A program made the translations under genes and the position numbers. Shown in pieces: positions 25,430-38,500 of a stretch of 64,000 nucleotides of DNA. Numbering within the stretch: the first letter of the stretch is position 1; the number at the start of each line of letters is the position of its first letter. This DNA is from Cheilinus undulatus (lineage: Eukaryota > Chordata > Actinopteri > Labriformes > Labridae), in NCBI RefSeq assembly GCF_018320785.1, contig NC_054869.1:31660289-31724288 (forward strand). Reading direction: 5' to 3'. The notes under the pieces are model-generated. The model did not search any database, was not told the DNA's origin, and was given only the letters and a program-made list of their open reading frames with translations.

Positions 25430-26184
25430 AGTGGGGGTATTATGCCTTTTCTCAAGGCTTTACACCATCTCTCTGATACCCACGTAGTAGCTTTACATGG
25501 TTTACAGCTCAAAAAACTCTTCATGTTTCTCGCACTGGCATCCTGAAAAACCATTATTTTAACCTCCATCTGAAACGCTTCATTTTCACTGCTGTCTCTT
25601 TAACACCCCCACTCCCCATGGACCTGCTTTCCTCCGACTGGCCTATTTTCCGGAGGCTGGCTGGCAGCAGGACTCAATGTTTTGTGCCCGCCCCCTCCAA
25701 TGTGGCTAATGTTGTTATGCTAGTAGTTGTAAACTTTGAATGAACAGGTCCAAATGAGTAAAATATGGCGAATTTTGATATTTGTCCGTAAGTGTTAGAC
25801 CCGGAGTCTGATCCGGGTCTAACTGATAGAGCAGGACGTATCTGTTTGGTAAGTGTTTAATTACTGTGTTACTAAATGGCTAAATGGCTTAAAGGCCTTG
25901 TGGGGGCGGTCTGTTCCGCTTTGCCGGCAGCACGGTCGAACCACGAACCAGTCAGGAGATCCTACTGCGATGACCTCATCAGTTCGCTCCATCGAAATCT
26001 CATCTCGGGTAAATCTCGGAGAGATTTTCAACAAACTGTTTTCATCAGTTTACACGCAAATTCCAAGATCACTGTCGCATACGTTTATCTCACGATTTTA
26101 AAATTTGCATACGTGGAGTATGGACACCCAACATTGTGACTTTATATTTATGTTTTAAAAATTGGAAAGTATTATACCCCTTCT
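25430..26184. mobile_element. 755-bp non-autonomous DNA transposon with TTAA target site
   Basis: The element starts AGTGGGGGTATTATGCC and ends with the inverse of AGAAGGGGTATAATACT. TTAA lies directly outside both ends (25,426-25,429 and 26,185-26,188). TTAA duplication is typical of piggyBac and Kolobok superfamilies. The interior has no transposase; its open frames near 25,853-26,139 show no domain. It is therefore a MITE-class passenger mobilised by an element elsewhere in the genome. Which superfamily applies cannot be decided from the ends alone. Confidence 0.8.
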
Positions 26185-26445
26185 TTAAGCAAAGAGCTGT
26201 TAGCATTAATTCATTAATAGTGATGAGATGACGGTCCAGAAAAGAGCACTCTTAGGTTTTTTTGTACATTAATCCCATGCTGTATTGTCCCTTTCAGCAC
26301 ATGTTGGCTAAGCCACTGAAACGTTTCCTTGCAGTTCTTTTGCCCCTGGATAAGTTCATGTCATAATCTTCAATCTTCATTGACAGCCCTGATTGTTTGC
26401 TGAATGAGGAGGCTGAAATGTTGGACATTTTTGTCTCCTGGCCAA

Positions 26446-27035
26446 TACAAAGATCCAGGCATTTGGGGATGACTTGGATGCTGTCATTGAATCAGTGTCC
26501 GTGAATGATGAGCACATGGAAGTTGTAAAGCAGTTCACCTACCTTGGCAGCGTAATCCATCATGGGGCGACTGGTTCGCAGGGCAAGGCAGTGTGGCAGT
26601 CCCAATATCTGAGCATGCAGAGGAAAGTCAGTCTTTGGTCCTTGGTCCTCCTGGTCTTTCTATACTCTGGTCAGGCCTAGATGCTGACTCATGGCAAGAC
26701 ACCTTTGTGACAACCTCTTTTCGAAGAATTTTGGGGTATTGGTGGCATTACCATGTGTCTAATGCTGATGTGTTCGGGAGAGAGAGGATAAAGGGGAGGC
26801 AGCTGCACTTCTACAGGCACTCTTTCCTGGATCTGATCCAGCTTATTGGTCATGGATGCCTAGGACCTGGTGGGCTGGACCAGACTTCGCGGGCAGTTGC
26901 GGGCAAGCATCGTAAAGTGGTCAGCTTGGAGGATACCTGGAGAGATGGGGCATGGGCCTGGCGCAGGCCTGGACGATGGTCATCAGGAGGCCAGAGCAGT
27001 ACAGGACCAAGGCTGAAGTGCTGTAATGTCAAACA
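26446..27035 (+). mobile_element. LINE reverse transcriptase C-terminal fragment
   Basis: Plus-strand frames encode VVKQFTYLGSVIHHGA (26,520-26,570), then FRRILGYWWHYHVSNADVFG and RERIKGRQLHFYRH (26,720-26,820), the order seen after the catalytic domain in a fish LINE ORF. The parts lie in two frames and the copy is truncated at both ends. It differs from the LINE family at 0.3 kb in sequence but has the same palm and thumb layout. Confidence 0.75.
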
Positions 27036-27039
27036 AGCT

Positions 27040-30000
27040 ACATTTCATCCACATAAAGCGGCCCTTTTTTCTCATAGCTTGGCTTTGAAATTTTGTGTGC
27101 AGCAGGAAGGTAACATATTTTAAGGGGAAAACAATTATTCTCCTTCTTTTGTGAAAAGTGTTTATAATTCTCCATATGCTCTGAGTATTTTCCATAAATG
27201 GGAGGAATTAGTTCAAGGATAAATGTGGAATACTTTGAGCAGACAGTATATACATTATCTGTAGAAAACAGATACTGAGGCAGTGCATGTGAGTGAGTGT
27301 ATATGTGTGAAATAGACTGTATAAAGGGCGTCAGTCACAGTAAGTTTTCATGCAGCAAGCATGGAGCTCTTGACAAGAGACTCAATCAGCAGCACTAAAG
27401 CCTTCCTCTGCCTCTGCCACCCTACTTTTGTGTCGACTAATCTCCACCGTAGGATGTAGAGGAGCCTTTTGATATTGTCTTCCCCGGTGTTTTTCATTAT
27501 CACCGTCTTACCGCAGCCTGCCAGTGGCATTACCTCGACATTAGTGGGCTTGACAGGCCGAGAATCACCACACAATCCAGTCACAACCTCCCATCTCTGC
27601 TGTAACCCTACTCACATTTCAAAGCCCCTCTGCCTCTTCTTATCTTTCACTGTCTTTTTTTCCTGCTTTGAGGTGGATCTGCAGCACCGTCATGGACAAT
27701 ATTTTGGGGGGAAACTGCAGAGAGGTTAGACACTTTTCTTAAAGAATTGCATTTAAGCCAGAATAAAGTATACAGAAAAAAAAATGCAGTACATATAGCT
27801 ATGTATTTTTTCCAATACCTCCCTCAAAAATATATCATTATTCTTACATATCATTATCTAATTAACCTTCTTAAATTATTCTAACAAGGACTCTTTTCCT
27901 GCTCTCTGTCAAGTCTTTTCCTGTTGGGTATTTCTGAGCTGATTTTTCTCATTCTCCACAGTCCATTTCACCAGCACAAACAGAAACAGCATGGTTTGTT
28001 CATCACAGTAAGGCTCCTCAAAAAATGCACAAATTGTTGACATACTTGATGCAATTTATGCATCACCGCTATCGATGACTGTGCCCACCAGTGGCTGTTG
28101 TAGCCCACGACGGACTATCACTGCTTCATCATCAGCACTCAATGAGGGATCTTAAATCAGTGCTTGTCATTGAGATGGCTTGATTTTTAATCAAATACGC
28201 TAGAAAAAAAAAGGATCTTACTGCATTTCTTTTTAATCTTGCTCAGCGTGAATGCTGAAACTCTGATTCACTCATAACTTACTTGTTTGTATCCTGCTGT
28301 TTCCCACACTCGTACACAAGCTAATCCAGTCATCCTCACTGCAGGAAAAGCCAACCACAATCTTGACTTCTGTCTATGTGAAAGGCTGAATTAGCTAACA
28401 AGACAACTTTGGTAAAAGATGACTCCAATTTCTGCAAATTAGTGCTGGAGTATAAGTCTAATAATGCTTCAGTTGTATTAATTGGATACTCAATATAATA
28501 AGCTGCACAGCAAACCAAATATCTGATAATTGTTGGAACAAATCCTAAAGAGTTCACCATTTAGTGAATGTTTTTTTGTTCTTAAAGGGAAATTTATATA
28601 TTAAAAAAGAGGGTTTCATTAATTTTCATTTAATAAAAACTACATTGAAACAAAAGTGATTCTCTTAACTGTTGTCAAAAATGGATGAGCAACAGTTTGA
28701 AAATATTTTGAATTTTTGTTTATATTTGTTTCTATTTTTGTTCATGTTTTGTGTTCGCGTTGAGCAATGTAGCCAACAATTCAGTCTGTTACAGCACCTG
28801 CAACACTGCTGATGCTGTACCAATCTGCATGTCAATCTCACAGTCTGTTCTACCCCTAATCATAACCAAACCCTGAGATACTTCAACTCCTTCACATGGG
28901 GCGAAGACTCAAGACTAAATCCATCATTTTCCAGTAGAGAACCATGGCCTCAGACTTGGAATTGTATATTGTCATACCAGCCACTATCCTCACCTAGCTG
29001 AGAGGATATTTGTATGAATCGGAGTACACAGAAAAAGAACTTATACAGATAGAGAGTCAGCGGGGTGAAAAAGAGAGCAGAGAAACTTCATTTAAAAGTT
29101 TTGAACAGGAGAGACCTCGAGCATGGGTTTGGTTTTTCCACACCTACATCACCAGGTAACTCGGGACACAAATATCCTCTCCTTTGTTTTAGAATCACTT
29201 AGGATCAGTGCACGACGGAAGGAGACAAAATGCCAAAAGCTGCATCGTAAATTAGTGCCTGACACAGAGGGTTTCTTTGGGAGAAATGAAGTGCTTTGTA
29301 CGTTTTCGACACAGCATACAGGCGAGCCAACATACTTTATTGGCCCATTTTTTCGTAAAACTGGTTAAACTACGCAAATAAAATGTTCCCATCTATAGCC
29401 ATTACGCCGTGGATCTCTCTGAGCTCGTAGCAACCACAGGAGCAACTTTCACGGAAAATCACTGGAGGCTAATGCCACTACTCTAGCCAACTTGAAAAAT
29501 CACGGAAGACCCCTTTAATGCCAGTGGAAGTCTGAAGCTCTTCAAGTAATGGAATTTGCAGAGCATTGGTGACTTGTATCTAATGGTGACGCTGATCTGT
29601 GATTTTACGTGGTCTTTCGCTTTGTGGCTGAGTTGCTGTTGTTCCTAAATGCTTCTACTTTCTAATAATATCACTTACCGTTGACTGTGGAATATCCAGA
29701 AGGGAAGAAATTCCATGAACCGTCTTATTGTTAAGGTGGAATCCTTCAAAATACGTTTGGAAATGGAGACTGCATGGCTAGGTGCTTGATTTTATAATCT
29801 GTAGCAACAGGTCTGATTGACAAACCTGAATTCAGTTATTAACAGGTGCTGCCACATATGTTTCTTTGGTTCTCATATAACCTTGCAAGAAAAGTTCATT
29901 GATAAGATTTTAATTAGAACAAAGTCAGAGTTTCTGACAGCATAAAAAGGTTGTTTAAAAACACCATAAACAAAGACAAGCTGTGACTTCAGACTGAGAA

Positions 30001-33000
30001 AGCTGCAGGTTTAAATGTAAAGAGAATAATGATGCGTTGTCTCCTCATACTGACACAAAACTTGTCTGTATTAAAGCAATACCACGCTCTGGCAGAACAT
30101 TTTTACCTTTCAGCACACAAACCTTCGCAGCAGGTCCAACATCTCCCGCCCAGGGGATCCACAGTCAACAGCAGCACTCACACTCTCCCCGGCTCTCGGT
30201 ATTGATATTTGCTAACAGCCAAAATTACTTTTTTGGAAAGAATCATCAGGGATGTTATATAAAATAATAACTCCTGGATCAACTTTACCTTGTGTTTCAT
30301 TACATCTCAAAATGAAAGTAAGAAAAATAGCTGGGTGTTTTTTTTTTTCTGGGTTCACCAGCCAGACTTAGTGAGTTGCACTTCATGATCACACCATATC
30401 TAGTTTTTAAGAGGTGTCTGAAATCTACAAGGAGAAAACTACTTAATGAGAAATAGCACTCAAGGTTTTTTCTCTTTATAAAAGTGGCTGCAGTATGAAA
30501 CAAATGCTCAGCCAGGAAACATGATGAGAGGATGCAAGGTTAGGATAGTTTAATTGCATCCTATTTTATGCAGTCAGTGCATTGAAAGAGATAAAAGCAG
30601 CAACATTACACCCCATCCAGTCAACAGTCAGGAAAACAGCAATCAGGAGCTCTTCCAGTTTGTTACAATATTTAGTACCTTTATAGAGTTTTTCAAAGAT
30701 TCTTTGCATGCAGTGATGAGTTGAAATAAAAGAATCCACAGGAATCAGTGAGTGATTGACTGTGTTTGTGCATTTGTAAGTATTAAGGTGTAAAAGTGAG
30801 TAAACTATTTTTTCACTTGTATGATTCAAAATCTGGTTTAAATGCTTTTATGCATGAATTGGCATTATTATGTATTGGTTTATACTGTTATTTATCATTT
30901 TAATTCCTTTCTACCAATCTACAAATCTTATGTGCTTTGTAACATGTCTTATTCAAATCATCATGCAAATAAAGCCTCATTGACCGGGGTGGTGAACACT
31001 TAACATTACTCACAAAGGAGGCAGACCCCCATTTGATGTCTTTTACATTTTGAGTTTCTTGCTGAAGACTTCCACCTAGAGGTCACTTGCGGCAAAACAT
31101 CTTCTAGCTTCATACACTGCAACAGCACAGCATGCATGTCATGGGTGATTATGAGTGAGTTTCTTCGTTGGACGGAAGTCTGTAACAATGATATTTTTTT
31201 TTTTACTTTACACTATAATACCAACAGTTAATTCACATGTCTATTTCAACACTATTTTTCTGAGTCAATAGAACACATCTAAAGTTTAAACATTACTCAG
31301 TCATTTAGAGTGTGTGGGCAGTTTCTCCAGCATGCCCTTGGTCATTGCACTTTTGGACTAATAGTCACAGGAAAGTGTTTTAAATGTGGTCTGATGTTAC
31401 CTGATGTGCAGTAACCACAGCTGAGATTCTTTTTCACATTGGTATTAGTCATTTTTTGTGTTAGACCCTTTTGCACCCTGAGTGAAATTACCCAATCAGT
31501 TACTAAGCTGCTGACAGGACACTAATGTAGTGTAATATGAATGGCATGTTAAAATTAACGGATGAGCTCTGTCTCACATTTCTGTCATTGTTACCTATAA
31601 ATCTCAAATTTAGCCACATGGAGATGTACTGTACAACCAGACAAGTTGTAACTGCCCACATTTCTTTGTTGAAACTCATTATGTCAAAGTTTTAAAGTAG
31701 TGGAAATACTGTTCCTTGTTTTTTTTATTATACATTTATGTTGGGTTAACTTTATTTTTGTAAGTGCAACTACACTGTGGAAACTTTTTAGACTTTGAAA
31801 TTGTGTTTAAATCCAACTCAAAACATGTTTAAACTCTTTTCATAAAATTACATGGTCTTCATTGGTTGTAGATTTTCTCTAATATCCATCATGTACCTTA
31901 ATGTAAGGGACTATAAGTTACAATGAGTGTTTTAATATGCACGCTCAAGTCAATATGTTCAGTAAACCACCCACTATGATTTAAAGGTGCTTCGTACAGA
32001 TGTAACTTCTCTTACTGAATCAGTAACTTCACTCATGGTGCAAAAGTGTTGCATGACCAAAAGCATTCTGGGAAAAATTACAAAAAAACACTTCAAATGA
32101 TTGAGTAGTGTTTACTTGCAACTAAAAATGTGTTCAATCAACCCAGTAATAGCTATTTTTTTAATTTTTAAGTCATAACTTATTTTTTTAACAACCTTCA
32201 ACTGTTTGGTCTAAGTGTGGACTGTGTGAACATAAATCAAAGATGTCGAACCATCTTTTAAAGACCATCTTTAAGTTTTGTGGCCAAAGTGTGTTTCTTG
32301 AACTGTTTAAAATGTGTGAATGTGTTTACAATTTAAAAGTACATTAAAATATGTGAATAAAGATGTCAAACACATGGCTAAAATTTATAAGTACAGGAAA
32401 GTTTCCACAGCTTAGTGAAACTTATTAGAAGTTAACAAAAAAACAAAACATTACTGGCATCCGGCCAAACCTCATATCTCCAATGTCACCACTTTTCAGG
32501 CAATGAAAAAAAAAACCTGTATATTTTAATTATTTTAACACTGAATGTTCATAGAGAACATCTTTTTGACAATTTATGTTGCTTTAAAATTGGTGACTTT
32601 TTATGGAATAGTCAAAACCATATAAAAAGGAGGTACAAGGTTTTGGCCAGTTATATGTAACATGTATAAGGATAATGAGTCAATTCACCTTAAAATGGCA
32701 AAGTACCATCTATTTAACAATTAATATTTCTTTGTGTAAGTGTTACTTTAACATTTGTAGGTATTCACTTTGACAGTTTTTCTTTAGTTCTGTAAACTTA
32801 TCGCCTGGCCAAGATAGGCGGCAACAGTTAACAGATTTTCAGACAAACAATGAGCAGTCATACACTGAAAACACAATACACTTCATCAAAATGCATTAAA
32901 AGACGCGAGAAAACAAATGTCAGCAGTAAAAATTTTCCAAAATTGACCACATTTCTATTTTTAATTCTGGCAATGGAAAAACTGTGTGGTGCATATTTTT

Positions 33001-33240
33001 CTTTTTTATTTTAAGCACATTTTCACTCCATTTTTATTGGCCTTGCCTGTTTGCTGGGTTTCAAAATTGTCAGAGGAGTTCCAAGTCTGTAGTTTTTCAC
33101 AGGTAGAGTGGTGTAGATTAATACTCCAGTTCCAGTATATTTTTATGATGTTGTGACTTTTTTCCAGTTTCAGTTAAGTTTTAATGAGTTGTGGAAGCAG
33201 CTTTGCTGGTTGTGTTCAGCTTTTATATTTTGAAAATGCT
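27040..33240. other. Intergenic DNA, no supported gene
   Basis: No exon with protein similarity was found. The stretch 27,300-27,730 is less AT-rich and could hold regulatory sequence. The stretch 28,990-29,520 has the texture of an interspersed repeat, without definable ends. CTGGCCAAGATAGGCGGCAA near 32,806 is a short relative of the retroelement tail at 3.1 kb. Confidence 0.45.
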
Positions 33241-33242
33241 AT

Positions 33243-33345
33243 ATGGGGGCGTTATGGTGGTCAGAGATGCCTCACAGCAAGAAGGTTCCTGGTTTGTATC
33301 TACATCAGACAGACCCTTTCTGTGTGAGTTTGTAAATTCTGGGCA
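33243..33345 (+). repeat. tRNA-derived SINE fragment
   Basis: The core GCCTCACAGCAAGAAGGTTC followed by CTGGTTTGTATCTAC (a drifted B box), and later TTTCTGTGTGAGTTTG, matches the head of a very common fish tRNA-derived SINE. It is truncated after about 100 bases. A fragment of the later body of the same kind of SINE (AGTCCAGGGTGTACTCGACC) lies near 35,136-35,160. Confidence 0.6.
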
Positions 33346-33722
33346 AAACAGAAAAGTCTGAACATCAGAAGCTGCTCTGAAGCTTGTGTAATAAAGATTA
33401 TCACCACATACTGAATGTGACGTTTCGGACCTAGATCTGTTTTTATGTAATGAGATACCTCTCAGGCATCACAGCATTTCAATAAAAAAATCACACAGCA
33501 GTCACCTCACCCCTTCAAGACATCTTTAGTCATTTTAAACCAAACGTTCATTACAGTTTTGTATTCTTGAATGGTCTGAACGTCCACTACACTGATCCCT
33601 GTTGATATTCTCATTTTTCTCTCCTTCTGCTTCTGTTACTTCCCCTTGAGGTAGGTCAAAGATCAGGATTAGATACTCTGAAGCATAGCCTCAGCAGGGT
33701 GGTTGCAGCTGGGAATCAGCCT

Positions 33723-34196
33723 CTAGACATCCAGATGGAGGATGGTCTCTCCTGCCGAGAAGCCGTCCTGCCGCCCTGCTGATGTTATTTGGACCTGTTC
33801 ACTCCTACACACTGAGCTGTCAGCGTGCAGTGAAGAGAACGTGACTGTTTGAACCTGCAGAGATGAGATGAACTGTGTAGGGAAAATAGTTGTGCTGAAT
33901 ATTATTAGGTTATTCAAAAGATGGCAAGATGTTTTTAATGTTCTCCCTAGTGGAAAGTTTCATAGCATTGGCACATTTAGGTATACTATATAGTAGGTAA
34001 GGTAGCATCTGAACGGTCACTACCTGGAGATTTTGATGGGGTAGCTGAGATAAAGGAGGCCTTCATGCTGTAGGATGAGAGAGGGGGTTAACCCTGGGAC
34101 GCCAGAGCTCACTGTCTGGCTTTCTCCAGGTTCACCTGTGAAAGGAGGTTCCCACTTCACATCCTGAGTAATGTCTGGGCTCCACTGTCCATCTGT
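33723..34196 (-). pseudogene. Pair of exon-like coding stretches, gene unknown
   Basis: Two minus-strand stretches look like exons. The first, 34,196 down to 34,024, follows an AG acceptor, stays open for 57 codons (includes DVKWEPPFTGEPGESQTV and LILQHEGLLYLSYPIKIS) and ends at an AG|GTAGTG donor. The second, 33,854 down to 33,723, follows the acceptor TCATCTCTGCAG, encodes VQTVTFSSLHADSSVC and GRQDGFSAGETILHLDV and ends at TAG. Joining the two as seen does not keep the second frame (the first ends two bases into a codon), so the gene is broken, another exon intervenes, or a boundary is misplaced. I do not recognise the protein. It could be a decayed duplicate. Confidence 0.4.
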
Positions 34197-34199
34197 CTA

Positions 34200-35490
34200 C
34201 ATAGTTAGGTTGGGGGTCCCATCAGGAGCCGTGTGGTAGGATAGATAGCATTGGAGTTGTCACTACCTGGAGCTTGCAAATATGGAGCCTAGGCAGTGAT
34301 TCTGTGTCGACTAAAGGCCATGTGGTGTAGGGTAGGTAATGCATCAGTAGGGCATAGGGGCATAACTGAGATTAGGGGCCTCTTTATTTTCATTAGGGCA
34401 CAAGAATCTTGTGTTTATTTAAAAAAAAAAAAAAAAAAGTAAGATGTAGTTTGCTTTTAAAAGCCACACTTATTTATTGAAAAGCATTCACACAAAGGTT
34501 GAGGTGAACAGTAAAAAGACGAATGTTTGAAAAAGCAGGGAGCGGATGACTTTTGACCTGTCCACTGAGATGTCAGAGTTTTTAAACTGAAATTAATCAT
34601 TAAGGAGCAGTGATGTACCTATTTTATATCACCGTTGCTGCAGGAAGGTGCTGCAAAGTGCAATTTTAAAAAATTTTGCTGTAGCCTCAATTGTAATTAA
34701 TTGCATTAATACTGGCACCAATACATGTAATTTAAGAGCTATCAATGAAATAGAAATGATCTGTTAAATTGATGAGCTTCTTTTCATTTGTCTTCACACT
34801 GACAAAGGTGTTCCACTTTCGTTTACTACTGATATGAACATAATAGTCTACTCTGTCTCTGTTCCTTTAAATGCTGATTTTTTTCTTTTTAATTTTGTGT
34901 TGCATTTGTTTTAACATACCTTTGCCATCAATGCAAGTGAAAGCATGCCCTCAATGACATCAAGATTAAATGAAGGTTAAATAAACAATGACACATCAGT
35001 ATAGTCACTTGATGAAGCTATTAATCTCACAGAAGAAAAATTACTGCATTCTTTTAGTTTTTGTACCCCAAACTGACCATAAGTGCAAGTGAGAGCATGG
35101 CTGCATGTGTCAGTCCAAAGACGGACTGGGAATCAGTCCAGGGTGTACTCGACCTCTCACCCAACAAGGGCTTGGATGCTTGATACTTTTGATAACACTG
35201 ATAAGAGTAACTCTCAAAACAAGAAGTCATGCTACAAAATGTCATCATTGCCAAGTAAAATTTACTGGAATATACATATATGTGGAGGACAAACCAAGAA
35301 ATAACTACAGTATATACATGAAACGCCCCTCAGTCAACAAATAGCTTAAAATAGTTGATCTATGGGACAGAGATTTTTAGATTTTACCTAAAGTTTAAGC
35401 TTCCCAGGAACAATAAAAGGTTATTTTTAAACATGTCTACTAATGCATCCTCCCAAGCCACCATAGATCTCTACTCAAAGTTACAAGGTT
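34200..35490. other. Intergenic region downstream of psat1
   Basis: Contains a run of about 18 A residues near 34,421-34,438, a short SINE fragment near 35,110-35,175 and two related short stretches, TCACTACCTGGAG, near 34,018 and 34,259. No gene. Confidence 0.45.
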
Positions 35491-35492
35491 TT

Positions 35493-35498
35493 TTTATT
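35493..35498 (-). terminator. psat1: psat1 polyadenylation signal candidate
   Basis: AATAAA on the minus strand about 46 bases past the psat1 stop codon. A second AATAAA overlaps the stop codon itself (35,543-35,548). Either would give a very short 3' UTR. Confidence 0.55.
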
Positions 35499-35543
35499 GT
35501 ATTGTAGCAGTGAGCAGATACTGCTGACTTTACAAAAAACATT

Positions 35544-38500
35544 TTATTGGTGCTCTTTAAGGAATTCTCTCATGTAGGCAGCCAGAGCCTCTGTGTCCTC
35601 CAGTGTCACAGCGTTGTACAAGGATGCACGTATTCCTCCAACTGACCTGCAGGTGGAGACAAACAATCATGTCTAAGTAGAAAAAAAATGTAAAACCCCT
35701 GTAAAGTGGTATTTAAAATTTTTTAAAAAAATGTATAAAGTGTCCAATTACTAATGTGTAACTATCTCTAACCTGTGTCCCTTCAGTGAAATCATTCCAC
35801 GTTTGGCTGCACCTTCCAGAAACAATTTTTCCAAGGCGTCATCTCCTTCTTTCTTACCCACACGAAATGGGACATTCATCCGACTCCGACAAGCAACTTC
35901 TACAGGACACCTGGCGGGAAAATTTTAGAGTTTAAAATAACTGCAGAATTGGTTTGATTTTAAAAAAAATCTAGATTTACAGTGTCTATCAAAGTATTCA
36001 TACCCTTGGATGTTTTATTGATTTTATAAATCAATCATGGTCAATATTATTTGGCTTCTGTGACAAAAAAAATCATCTTTAATGTCAAAACAAAAACTGA
36101 TTTCTACAAAGTAAGGTCAATTGAATAAGAGTATGTATTGTAAAACAAGTAATTGCATTAATATTCACCCCCTTTAAAATGACTGACATTCCACAGAGGT
36201 CCAGCCAATTGGTGCTAGCAGTCTCACAATTAGTGAGACAGGGATCACCTGAGTGCAGCGTATGTGTCTCAAGTGACTGTGTTATAAAGATGCCTGCATA
36301 TGGAAGTTCAGTCACTGGTTGATCAGTGTTGCTAGCTACTATTACATCATGAAGACAAAGGAACACTCCAACTATCTCAGAGAAAATGTTATTAAAAACT
36401 CAAACTGAGTGACCGTGCAAAAAGGAGACTAGTGAGAGAGGCCACCAAGACACCTATAACTACTCTGAAGGAGGTACAAGCTTCAGCAGCTGAGATGGGA
36501 GAGACTTTGAATACAACAACTGTTCCCCAGGTTCTTCACCAGCTTAATGGGAGAGTTGCAAAGAGGAAGCTACTGTTGAAAAAAAACTCATTACATTTTG
36601 ACTACAGTTTGCTAAAAGGCATGTGGGAGACTCCATGGTCAAGTGGAAGAAAGTTCGTTGGTCTGATGAGACCAGAATGGTGCTTTTTGGTCATCAGACC
36701 AGATTCAAAAACCAAACACTGCACATCACCACCAACACACCATCCCTACCATGAAGCATGATGGTGGCAGCATCATGTTGTGGGGATGCTTCTCAGCAGC
36801 CAAACCCTGAAGGCTTGTTAAGATAGTGGGTAATATGAATGCAATTATAGGAAAATCCTGGAGAAAAATCTTACTCAGTCTGCAAGAGAATTAATGCTTG
36901 AGAGAATCTTTATTTTCAAACAAGACAATGGCCTGAAGCATACAGCGAAAGACATGAAAAATGGTTTAAGGACAACAAGGTGATTGTTCTGGAATGTTCT
37001 GTGTTTTGCATCTTTTTGAAGTTTTTCCAATTTTTAAAGTGCACCAGCCATCTACCATAAAGGTTCCCAGAAAGAATCAATTATGAACTTTCCTACATGT
37101 TACCATTTGCTGGTGAAGTCTGAGGGTACTTACACGTAGAAATCATTGGAAGAACTGATGATGTCATAGATCATGGCAGACTTCTGCTTGTTGAGCATCT
37201 CCATGGCAGCACTGCCACCATTGTTCTTGATCCACTCCAGGACAAGTCCCATGATGTAGATGCTAAATAAACAGTAGACACAATTAAAGAGGTAATTTGA
37301 CTTCATCTTCCATTATCTTTAAAGAGGAACCTTTTACTTTGGGAATATTTTAATAGGCTATACGTTTCATGCTGTTTCATACACAGTACATATGAGGCTA
37401 AAGCCTGTGTTTTATAAACAGGCATAAGGGCATATTCACAGGAGAACGTAAAAGAAGTAAAAGTCTTGTTTCCCCAAGTTCCTATAAATGAGTGTATTAT
37501 TCGTATTTAATTCTCCATCAAATATCCTGAAGTGGATTCTCCACAAGGCCAATTTCCCTCTAAAAGCTTGTCATGCACTTCATATTTTAAAATAAATTAA
37601 TAAATAAAATAGTATTTCAGTGGTACTTTTATGAGCTTATGATATATAAAACAGCAGTGAATGTGCACCTGAAACATGGCGGTGTGTTGTACAGGGAGTT
37701 CATCTCAGCCTGCACCTTGTAGTCAAAAACGATGGGACACTCTTTGAGAGAGTGGCCTAACAAATCCTCTCTGACGATGACCACAGTGACGCCAGCACAG
37801 CCCACGTTCTTCTGAGCCCCGGCGAAAATCAGACCAAACTGAAGAAAGCAGAACGACCCATCAAGATAAGACTTTGTTCAAACTACAAATAATCCTGCAA
37901 GAAAACAATTAGAAAACTTTGATGATTAACCTCTGCATAATAGATTTGTACATCTGGTAAATGCTTGTGCTATCACTGGCTATCATATTAGCATAATTGT
38001 TTGTCATGCTAATATGCAAGTCTGCACAAAAGCATGTGTAAAGCATGCAATTTCGGTTATGCAAAATTTTAGCATGCAGACAATTTAAAAAACAAAAAAA
38101 ACAAAAGTACATTTCAGGTAATAGTAACACTGACTATTTCAGCTTTTAAGCATGCTGGCAATGCTTGTAAAAGGTCTGCATTTATCTAATTCTTTAATTT
38201 TCTATAAATGTCTTTAATATCTTGCTTAAAAATGCTAAAAAAAATAGAATCATCATATAATTTGCTGTACCTCTAAGTTTTTGAAATGTGTTGATACTGG
38301 TGATCTATTTGATTTTGGCATGGGAGTAAGAGTTCCTCATTTATTAAGTTCCTCTTCTTCAGGGTAAATAAAAGGATTTCCAGACGTCTTATACAATGTA
38401 AAATTTAGGAAAAGAGCCACACAATCAAATATTCTTTTTAGTATCCTCCTCATCCTCACCTTTGACACATCTACAGGTCGGGAAAGGAAGTTGGAGGACA

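Noticed and set aside
31770-32415. Inverted repeat CTGTGGAAACTTT at both ends of a 640-bp region
   Set aside because: Only about 11-13 bases match, with no further similarity and no target duplication.
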